The notes under the pieces are model-generated. The model had not been told where the DNA came from. It did no database searches and worked only from the letters and a program-made list of their open reading frames with translations. Both the position numbers and the translations under genes were made by a program. Below, piece by piece: positions 7,344 to 12,534 of a DNA stretch of 12,534 nt (its first letter is position 1; each line of letters starts with the position of its first letter). Source of the stretch: JAVEYA01 sp034003745 (GTDB lineage Bacteria > Bacillota > Peptococcia > DRI-13 > PHAD01); NCBI GenBank assembly GCA_034003745.1, contig JAVEYA010000066.1:1-12534 (forward strand), in the 5' to 3' direction.

Positions 7344-7433
7344 ACGTTTTTCCCCCCTACCTATACGATTGCATAGCTATCCAAAATTGGGAGTTCAAAC
7401 CAAAATGAAAGAAGGGGAGCCGGAGGTGACACT

Positions 7434-7784
7434 ATGAGTTTTCTAAAACGGATTTGGGAGATAGCCAAGGGTCCAAAAACCGCAAAGGAACAGGAGCCTG
7501 AATCGGAGCAAGTAGCCTCCGACGGCGCAGGTGATGGGCCGGAGTTAGCTCCTTTGTCCGAAAGATTGGATCGTCTTAAAACGTTAACGCCTCGCGAACA
7601 GGAAGTTTACGAGCATTTGATTCACGGCCGAAAAATGAGGGAGATTGCCAAGTTGCTCGGCGTTACCCATGCCACTGTCAATTTTCATTGCCAGGGACTG
7701 TACAAAAAATTGGGTATCAACACCAGGGCACAACTCTTTATCCAATATGCAACACTTGACGGCGGCGAGGCAAAAAAGCATTGA
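7434..7784 (+). CDS. Small single-domain LuxR-type DNA-binding protein
   Basis: 116 aa, soluble. Residues 1-45 are a low-complexity, acidic, probably disordered region. Residues about 48-105 are a LuxR/GerE HTH: LTPREQEVYEHLIHGRKMREIAKLLGV, then TVNFHCQGLYKKLGI. No receiver, autoinducer-binding or membrane domain is present. A strong GGAGGTGA (7422-7429) precedes the ATG by 4 nt. Its recognition helix closely resembles that of the upstream 12-TM LuxR protein (TVxFHCxxLYKKL), so the two probably bind related DNA. It could be a stand-alone activator of the GerE type, or a modulator that competes with or pairs with the membrane regulator (inference). It is separated from the upstream gene by a terminator and from the downstream operon by about 460 bp. 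Confidence 0.82.
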   Translation: MSFLKRIWEIAKGPKTAKEQEPESEQVASDGAGDGPELAPLSERLDRLKTLTPREQEVYEHLIHGRKMREIAKLLGVTHATVNFHCQGLYKKLGINTRAQLFIQYATLDGGEAKKH

Positions 7785-8051
7785 GGGGAACGTCTGATTC
7801 TCTTATTTTTCAAGCTTTATGCTTTGGATTGCCTCCGTCAATCTCTTGTCACGGGAATGTTGTTCATGCTTTATCAACCTCGCAAGAACATTTACAAGAT
7901 AATTTCAACAACATGCAAGCTTAAAAATATTCTCCTTTATTTTACTATAAACAAACGCGGGAGAAAACGGTTCTTTCCTGATTTTTCAAGGGTTCCGGCC
8001 TATTGGCCTTCGTTTTCATTTTATATTTATTTGATGGCCGCATTATAAAAT

Positions 8052-8209
8052 GAAAAAGAGCTGATTGAAACCACTCGGGAAGCCCGGAGCAAAGCCCAAG
8101 AGGCCATGCCTGGGCACTATCCCGAGAAGCTGCTGTCCCGGAATCCAGCTGTCGCTGGAAGAAACTAGCCGGTATATTTCGGTCTGGAATAAGGGTGAAT
8201 TTTTTTAGT
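8052..8209 (+). pseudogene. Possible decayed coding remnant (frameshifted, unidentified)
   Basis: Starting at 8052, one frame reads KELIETTREARSKAQEAM and PGHYPEKLLSRNPA with codon use like the neighbouring genes, ending at TAG 8163-8165. From about 8149 the +1 frame continues with LSLEETSRYISVWNKGEFF to a stop at 8207-8209. Together these read like a short helical C-terminus broken by a frameshift. The '...LSLEETSRY...' style recalls C-termini of Rpn/PD-(D/E)XK-type proteins, but this match is weak and the family is not established. There is no start codon with a ribosome site. The same bases also form hairpins, so a non-coding explanation is possible. Confidence 0.25.
8074..8171 (+). other. 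GC-rich nested hairpins upstream of the envelope operon
   Basis: CTCGGGA (8074-8080) pairs with TCCCGAG (8120-8126). Inside it, GCCC (8094-8097) plus AGGC (8101-8104) pair with GCCT plus GGGC (8108-8115) around a CAT loop with a 3-nt bulge. A second hairpin follows: CCAGC-TGTC-GCTGG (8145-8158), flanked by CCGG at 8138 and 8168. It does not match a riboswitch class I recognise. It may be a structured 5' leader, or chance pairing in a gene remnant. Confidence 0.3.
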
Positions 8210-8248
8210 TTAAATAAAGTCTAAATTAAAATTAAGGAGTGTATGAAA

Positions 8249-8584
8249 ATGGAAATGCCTGCAACAAATTTTCAGCCGGATCCGGCGGATGTGGAAAAAA
8301 ACAAAGTGATGGGAATACTTGCTTACATTCTCTTCTTAATTCCCCTCCTGGCCGCCAAAGAATCCAAATTTGCCATGTATCATGCCAACCAGGGCCTGGT
8401 CCTCTTCCTGACGGTGATTGCCGTTAATATCGTGGGATCGATTATCCCCATTATTGGCTGGTTCCTGCTGTTGCCCCTGGGTAACCTGGCCGTACTGATA
8501 CTCGCAATTATTGGAATTATCAATGCCGCTAAAGGAGAAACCAAACAACTGCCGTTGATCGGGAAGCTTAAACTCTTGTCGTAA
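8249..8584 (+). CDS. Small multi-pass membrane protein, DUF4870/Tic20-like
   Basis: 111 aa from the chosen ATG. After a short polar N-terminus, a first hydrophobic helix (about 19-36, GILAYILFLIPLLA) is followed by a KESKFAMYHANQGLVLF motif and two to three further helices up to about residue 95. The 'HANQGL' stretch after TM1 is typical of DUF4870/Tic20-like small membrane proteins (charged-residue, His, then QGLxLF); function in bacteria is unknown. Start choice: AAGGAG (8234-8239) is 9 nt from the ATG at 8249 but only 3 nt from the ATG at 8243; other genes in this operon use 6-10 nt, so 8249 is preferred. It is the first gene of a run of six with gaps of 15-57 bp; the stop is immediately followed by the next gene's ribosome site. 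Confidence 0.78.
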   Translation: MEMPATNFQPDPADVEKNKVMGILAYILFLIPLLAAKESKFAMYHANQGLVLFLTVIAVNIVGSIIPIIGWFLLLPLGNLAVLILAIIGIINAAKGETKQLPLIGKLKLLS

Positions 8585-8599
8585 AGGAGGCGGAAAATA

Positions 8600-9328
8600 G
8601 TGGATATCAAACGAGACAGCAGCGGGGATAATCTGGCAAATTTGACCCAGCAGATTAGCGTGGCCAAAAGCGCTCACAGCGTCATTAAAACAATTGTTTT
8701 TGCGGCAATACTGACTGTGGTGGCTTTGTTTCTGATGTACCTGGGCGTTCCTTGGTTTATCTGGACAGCCATGCTCTTGGTGGCGGCAGGCGTAGTTGTC
8801 CTGGATGTTTTAACCTTGAAGAGAACTGCCGGCGTTGACCTGAATACTCTGAGCAAACCTATTTCTGAGAATGTAGGGCTGGAACCGGGGGAATCCCTGA
8901 CAGATACGATACCCGCAGTCATGCAGTACGGAAAAGCACGCAGTACCGCTGTTTTAGGGGTTGGGCAAGTCCACACGCCGGAAAATGCTTTACTCATAAC
9001 CGACAGGGCCGTCTGGGCTATGACCGTACCCCTGCTCGGCGCTGATAAAGTGGTGGCGGGCAGAGATATCGGCATGGACCAATTTATGTTTGCTTACAAG
9101 GATATAGGGGCTAAGCTGCAGGAAATGGTCGCCACGCTTCCTTTGGAGGAAGTGTTGAAACAGGGCAGAGCCCAACGGCTCATGCGGCTGGAAGAAATAC
9201 AGAACGCGAAGACCTTCCCTTTTAGCCAAAATATTTCCCTGAAAAGGACAGACGGGAAAAAGTTTGGCTATTCTATCCGGGTAAAAGAAGATTACCTAAA
9301 GGCCAAGAAAATTTTTAAAATCAGCTAA
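8600..9328 (+). CDS. Two-TM membrane protein with cytosolic PH-like domain, uncharacterised
   Basis: 242 aa with a GTG start, set by a strong AAAGGAGG (8583-8590) 9 nt upstream. Residues 31-49 and 52-71 are hydrophobic helices forming a hairpin, so both ends should be on the same side, probably cytosolic. Residues about 94-240 alternate short beta-like stretches and end in an amphipathic helix (KEDYLKAKKIFKI); 'ENALLITDRAVWAM' and 'SLKRTDGKKFGYSI' resemble strands of bacterial PH/GRAM-like domains. I do not recognise a named family with certainty. No catalytic motif is evident. It sits between the small membrane protein (15-bp gap) and the AIM24 protein (57-bp gap), so a membrane-surface scaffold role is possible but unproven. 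Confidence 0.75.
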   Translation: MDIKRDSSGDNLANLTQQISVAKSAHSVIKTIVFAAILTVVALFLMYLGVPWFIWTAMLLVAAGVVVLDVLTLKRTAGVDLNTLSKPISENVGLEPGESLTDTIPAVMQYGKARSTAVLGVGQVHTPENALLITDRAVWAMTVPLLGADKVVAGRDIGMDQFMFAYKDIGAKLQEMVATLPLEEVLKQGRAQRLMRLEEIQNAKTFPFSQNISLKRTDGKKFGYSIRVKEDYLKAKKIFKIS

Positions 9329-9385
9329 AGATTGAAAATATCCGGAATTACACAATTACAGAAATATTTAAAGGAGGTTGTATTG

Positions 9386-10264
9386 ATGCTTTGTTCAAAA
9401 TGCGGCCAAGATGCGGGAAACGGAAAGTTCTGCCCCAGATGCGGCATTGCCCTGGGAGCGCCGGCCCCTCTATCTGCACAACCGGCGGGAACAGCCGTTC
9501 ATATTGATTATAAAATCTATGGCGACGACATGCAGCTGGTAGAAATAGAACTGGACCCCGGCGAAGGGGTCAGGGCTGAAGCAGGCGGCATGACTTATAT
9601 GACCCAGGGAATCGAAATGTCTACCTCCGCCAGCGGGGGGCTGATGGGAGGACTGAAACGGGCTGTAACAGGAGAAAGCTTCTTTATCACCAGCTTTACC
9701 AACAAGGGAAGCGGTAAGCAGCAGGTGGCCTTTGGCGCGCCTTATCCCGGCAAAATTATCCCCTTGGAATTAAAAGAATTGGGCGGCGCCTTCCTGTGTC
9801 AAAAGGATGCTTACCTTTGTTCGGTTACGGGTATAGAAATTGATGTGGCCTTTACCAAAAAAATCGGCGCCGGACTCTTCGGAGGAGAAGGCTTTATTTT
9901 GCAAAAGCTGAGCGGCGACGGTCTGGCCTTTTTGCATGCGGGAGGAACCATCATCAAAAAGGAACTGGCAGCAGGTGAAGTTCTGCGGATAGACACAGGC
10001 TGTATTGTGGCGTTTGCTCCCACCATAGATTATGACATCGCAATGGTGGGAGGCTTTAAGAATATGCTCTTCGGGGGCGAAGGACTATTCTTGGCTACTT
10101 TGACAGGACCCGGACTGGTTTATCTCCAAAGCCTGCCTTTATCCCGCCTGGCCGACCGCATTACCGCGGCAGCCCGTTTTGGGGGCAAGAAGGGAGAACA
10201 ATCAGGCGTGGGCAGCATCGGCGGTATCGGCGGTGATATTGTGAAGGGGTTTTTTAGTAAATAA
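9386..10264 (+). CDS. Zinc-ribbon AIM24/TIGR00266-family protein
   Basis: 292 aa. Residues 1-24 are a zinc ribbon (Cys3, Cys6, Cys16, Cys19; CSKC and CPRC knuckles). After an Ala/Pro linker, about 38-260 is an AIM24 (DUF124, TIGR00266) domain: glycine-rich beta repeats with VEIELDPGEGVRAEAGGMTYM, then GGLMGGLKRAVTGES, FLQKLSGDGLAFLHAGG and GEGLFLATLTGPG. The C-terminal tail is Gly-rich. Members form all-beta folds and were named after a yeast mitochondrial protein; the bacterial role is not known. Start choice: AAAGGAGG (9370-9377) is 8 nt from the ATG at 9386 and the zinc ribbon starts right there; an in-frame TTG at 9332 has no ribosome site and would add an unrelated tail. No signal peptide, so it is cytosolic. 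Confidence 0.88.
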   Translation: MLCSKCGQDAGNGKFCPRCGIALGAPAPLSAQPAGTAVHIDYKIYGDDMQLVEIELDPGEGVRAEAGGMTYMTQGIEMSTSASGGLMGGLKRAVTGESFFITSFTNKGSGKQQVAFGAPYPGKIIPLELKELGGAFLCQKDAYLCSVTGIEIDVAFTKKIGAGLFGGEGFILQKLSGDGLAFLHAGGTIIKKELAAGEVLRIDTGCIVAFAPTIDYDIAMVGGFKNMLFGGEGLFLATLTGPGLVYLQSLPLSRLADRITAAARFGGKKGEQSGVGSIGGIGGDIVKGFFSK

Positions 10265-10299
10265 GAATGAAACGGGTAAAAAACGGAGGTATTTGAAAA

Positions 10300-10812
10300 A
10301 TGAAGAGAATAGCGGTTCTATTCCTGCTTTTGGTCTTGTCACTCGCCCTTTCCGGCTGCGGTGGAGGAGAAAAAAGTCCTGCCGCCGCGCCTGAGAACCA
10401 GCCGGCGGCGGGTAAAGAACAGGCTCCTGCAGCGGCGGACAATCAATACGAAAAATATCTAAGCGCCGCCGAAATGGAAAAGGCTATCGGCCTTACAGGG
10501 TTAAAAGCGGTGGAAAATGGTACGACGCTGAGCTTCTTGGACGGCAGCGACCAGATTGTTTATGAAGTTCGGTTTTATAGCACGGGCTTTTATGAGGAAG
10601 AAGTAGGCAAAAACCAGAAATACTACACCGATGTGCCGGGCGTGGGAGACAAGGCGGCCATCTGTATCCCCGATTCCCCCTACCGCCTGACCTTTGTCAA
10701 GGGAGAAAGCGTCCTGATGACCCAGACTCTCACCAAAGACAAGGACGGCAATTGGCTGGTCAGTGAGGAGCAGTTGATTGCCCTGGCCAAAATTCTGGCC
10801 GCAAAATTATAG
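10300..10812 (+). CDS. Putative lipoprotein, unknown function
   Basis: 170 aa. Residues 1-19 are a lipoprotein signal with the lipobox L17-S-G-C20, so the mature protein should start at Cys20 and be anchored to the outer face of the cytoplasmic membrane. Residues 21-48 are a Gly/Ala/Pro-rich spacer. The rest (about 50-170) is a compact domain starting YEKYLSAAEMEKAIGLTG, with several short strands (IVYEVRFYSTGFYEE, YRLTFVKGESVLMTQT) and a C-terminal helix. I do not recognise the family. GGAGG lies 10 nt before the ATG. The gap to the AIM24 gene is 35 bp and to the SLH gene 28 bp, with no terminator, consistent with one operon. Confidence 0.8.
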   Translation: MKRIAVLFLLLVLSLALSGCGGGEKSPAAAPENQPAAGKEQAPAAADNQYEKYLSAAEMEKAIGLTGLKAVENGTTLSFLDGSDQIVYEVRFYSTGFYEEEVGKNQKYYTDVPGVGDKAAICIPDSPYRLTFVKGESVLMTQTLTKDKDGNWLVSEEQLIALAKILAAKL

Positions 10813-10840
10813 GGAAAAATAAAATTTTAGGAGGATAACA

Positions 10841-12253
10841 ATGAAGCGTAAATTATTGGCGGTATTATTAATCCTGGCGCTGGTCACCTGCGTCCTGCCC
10901 TTGACCGTAACGGCGGCAGCAGTGGAGGACTTAGGGACATATTCCTGGGCAGGGGAATGGAAAACCAATTGGGGGGATATGGTTCTTACCCAGAACGGAG
11001 CAAACGTTTCGGGAACCTACACTTATGACCAAGGGAAAATAAGCGGAACCATATCGGGCAACACCCTTACCGGAACATGGTCCGAGGCGCCTTCCTACGC
11101 TCCGCCTAATGATGCGGGAGAAGTAGAATTTGTTATGTCTGCAGACGGCCAAAGCTTTACCGGGAAATGGCGTTACGGCTCAGAAGGCGATTGGGGCGGT
11201 TGGGATGGCGGAACGCGGGTTGGTGCGGTGATTCCCCAAACTCCCGCCAAGGCTTCATCCTGGGCCCAGACGGATATTGACAAGGCCGACGGCTACGGCC
11301 TCATCCCCGCTTCCCTCAAGGGCGCGGACCTAACCAAGCCCATCACCCGGGAGGAGTTTACCGAGATTACCCTGGTGCTGTATGAAAAAAGTACCGGCGT
11401 AAAGACTACCCCCTTCTCCCCCAATCCTTTCACCGACACCGCCAATCCGAAAATCCTCAAGGCGTACAATGTGGGCATCGCCAAAGGAATATCCGCAACC
11501 ACCTATGAGCCCAAAGCCCTGATTAATCGGGAACAGGTGGCGGCCATTCTCTTACGGACCATTAAGCGGATGGCTCCCCATGGCGACTATTCTACAGCGG
11601 GCGCTCCCACATTTACAGACCAAAAAGATGTTTCCGATTGGGCCTTAGAATCTGTACTGGTGATTAGCAGGCTGGGGATCATCAGAGGCGTCGATGGGAA
11701 ATTTATGCCCCGGGCCACCACTACGGCCCAACAGGCGGCGGGTTACAGCAACACCACCCGGGAGCAAGCCGTTTTGATGAGCCTGCGGGCCTTTGAAAAT
11801 TTAGATACGATTAAGGCAAGCACTCCTCCTGCAGCACCGCCCCCGGCAGCCCCGGCAGGCGCTTCCGTTGTGGGGACCTGGACTCTCGGCGCCCTGTCCG
11901 GCGGACAATTCAACGCTGCCACAGGAAAATATGAGGGCGGCGCCACCGGCCTCGGGATGGTGTATACTTTTAAGCCGGACGGGACCTACACTGCGCTGGC
12001 AATCTGGTCTGAGGCCATCTGGCTCACGGGCAAATACAGCGTAAAGAATGATGTGCTCACCCTGACCGAAAGAGCCGCAGAGGAAAGTAATGACGGCGGC
12101 AAGACCTGGGGCGCAAAAGAAACGCTGCCGAACGCAACGGCCTATTTTATCGCCGGAACAGACGAGGCGGGGAAATATCTGCTGCTGGGTGAGGAAGGCG
12201 CCACGCCGCCCCTCGTTGAGAAGAAAAACGCCTTGAAATACCTGAACAGTTAA
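10841..12253 (+). CDS. Secreted S-layer homology (SLH) domain protein with flanking beta-rich domains
   Basis: 470 aa. Signal peptide about 1-26 (MKRKLL..., likely cut near TAAA). Residues about 30-128 are a beta-rich domain with Trp/Gly repeats (GEWKTNWGDMVLTQ, SGTYTYDQGKISGTISG, FTGKWRYG). Three SLH repeats follow: about 139-190 (PITREEF), 192-245 (FTDT...ALINREQV) and 257-318 (FTDQKDVSDWALESV...NTTREQA), the third with extra residues before its TREQ. An Ala/Pro linker (about 327-341) leads to a C-terminal beta domain (343-470: VGTWTLG, YTFKPDGTYTA, GKYSVKNDVLTLTE), lipocalin-like in style. SLH repeats bind pyruvylated secondary cell-wall polymers, so the protein should sit in the cell wall or S-layer. 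AGGAGG is 6 nt before the ATG. Having the SLH block in the middle rather than at an end is less common. Confidence 0.9.
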   Translation: MKRKLLAVLLILALVTCVLPLTVTAAAVEDLGTYSWAGEWKTNWGDMVLTQNGANVSGTYTYDQGKISGTISGNTLTGTWSEAPSYAPPNDAGEVEFVMSADGQSFTGKWRYGSEGDWGGWDGGTRVGAVIPQTPAKASSWAQTDIDKADGYGLIPASLKGADLTKPITREEFTEITLVLYEKSTGVKTTPFSPNPFTDTANPKILKAYNVGIAKGISATTYEPKALINREQVAAILLRTIKRMAPHGDYSTAGAPTFTDQKDVSDWALESVLVISRLGIIRGVDGKFMPRATTTAQQAAGYSNTTREQAVLMSLRAFENLDTIKASTPPAAPPPAAPAGASVVGTWTLGALSGGQFNAATGKYEGGATGLGMVYTFKPDGTYTALAIWSEAIWLTGKYSVKNDVLTLTERAAEESNDGGKTWGAKETLPNATAYFIAGTDEAGKYLLLGEEGATPPLVEKKNALKYLNS

Positions 12254-12274
12254 AAGAAAAAAGGAGAAATCCAG

Positions 12275-12534
12275 ATGAAAAAAATACTTATCCTTGTCCT
12301 GGCCATAATATTGGCCTGCATGCTCACCGGCTGCAAAAGCCCGTCAAAAATAGCGGCCGAAAAAGCAGGGGAGAAAATCTTAGAAAAAGCTGCGGGAGTC
12401 AAGGTGGATATTGACGGGGAGAAAATGACCGTTGAGGGCGAAGATGGCACGCAAATGACCATGGGCGGTAACGAATGGCCCGAGGATCAGATGGCTAAAG
12501 AAATTCCCAAGATGGGAAGCGGAACCGTTTCCTA
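12275..12534 (+). CDS. Putative lipoprotein, N-terminal part (3' truncated by window), DUF6591-like
   Basis: The frame is open from the ATG at 12275 to the end of the window (86 codons seen), so no stop is present. Residues 1-19 are a lipoprotein signal with lipobox L17-T-G-C20. The mature part has a short helix (PSKIAAEKAGEKILEKAAG), then VKVDIDGEKMTVEGEDGTQMTMGGNEWPED and KEIPKMGSGTV. This pattern of short 'DGxxxTVxGEDGT' strands followed by WP and IP motifs resembles small clostridial lipoproteins assigned to DUF6591; that assignment is from memory and uncertain. GGAG lies 8 nt before the ATG and the gap to the SLH gene is 21 bp, so it belongs to the same operon. Confidence 0.82.
   Translation, partial: MKKILILVLAIILACMLTGCKSPSKIAAEKAGEKILEKAAGVKVDIDGEKMTVEGEDGTQMTMGGNEWPEDQMAKEIPKMGSGTVS

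Larger units (their letters stand above)
7785..8248. other. 464-bp stretch without a convincing intact gene
   Basis: The first part (to about 8050) is AT-rich with no supported gene, ribosome site or good terminator. It holds a small GGCC-TATT-GGCC hairpin near 8000 and a weak 8-bp inverted repeat (7857-7864 / 7907-7914). The second part (8052-8200) is markedly more GC-rich and holds a coding-like remnant and nested hairpins, described separately. The last 45 bp before the next gene are very AT-rich and could contain a promoter for the downstream operon, but no clear -35/-10 pair was found. Confidence 0.6.

Noticed and set aside
7857..7914. ATGTTGTT / AACAACAT inverted repeat
   Set aside because: Only 8 AT-rich bp with a 42-nt loop and no neighbouring transposase or target duplication; expected by chance.
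7824..8048. 74-codon open frame starting with TTG
   Set aside because: No ribosome site, poor codon use in AT-rich DNA, and no recognisable protein pattern.
8087..8098. GCAAAGCC-like string recalling c-di-GMP-I riboswitches
   Set aside because: The required upstream GGGCAAACC-type motif, the tetraloop-receptor hairpin and the downstream arm are missing.
9332..9385. TTG-start extension of the AIM24 gene
   Set aside because: No ribosome site before the TTG, whereas AAAGGAGG sits 8 nt before the ATG at 9386, where the zinc ribbon begins.

Overview
The window looks like chromosomal DNA of an anaerobic, low-to-mid GC Bacillota (Clostridia or Negativicutes type; the genus cannot be named from this). 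Reasons: strong AGGAGG-type ribosome binding sites, a ferredoxin-fused EtfA of the electron-bifurcating anaerobe type, a flavodoxin-ferredoxin (EFR1-type) protein, a membrane-bound LuxR regulator and an S-layer (SLH) protein. All genes are on the + strand except one HxlR-type regulator.

Layout. (1) 1-2307: the 3' end of etfB, then etfA with an N-terminal 2[4Fe-4S] ferredoxin domain, then a flavodoxin/ferredoxin fusion protein that overlaps etfA by ATGA. This is an electron-transfer operon and ends in a strong hairpin terminator (2315-2349). (2) 2369-5658: a copper module. A Cys-rich HxlR regulator on the minus strand is divergent from copA (P1B-1 Cu+ ATPase with two metal-binding domains) and copZ (Cu+ chaperone). 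The intergenic region holds a good promoter for copA and a dyad near the regulator's start. A palindromic hairpin follows copZ. (3) 5695-7784: two LuxR-type regulators. The first is a roughly 12-TM membrane protein with a C-terminal HTH behind a near-consensus promoter. The second is a short soluble HTH protein. Between them lie a terminator and a 20-bp dyad (ACCTATT-N6-AATAGGT) with the same layout as a lux box. (4) 7785-8248: a 464-bp stretch with no convincing intact gene. Its second half holds a decayed coding remnant and/or GC-rich nested hairpins. (5) 8249 to the window end: six closely spaced genes with no visible terminators. They encode a small Tic20/DUF4870-like membrane protein, a 2-TM protein with a PH-like domain, a zinc-ribbon + AIM24 (TIGR00266) protein, a lipoprotein, an SLH protein with beta-rich domains on both sides, and a second lipoprotein cut by the window edge.

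The Etf part probably moves electrons between NADH, ferredoxin or flavodoxin and an acyl-CoA-type or related dehydrogenase encoded upstream. The copper part exports Cu+. The last operon looks like an uncharacterised cell-envelope module combining membrane, cytosolic-face and surface-anchored products. It is the best candidate here for an undescribed system, but its function is inference only.
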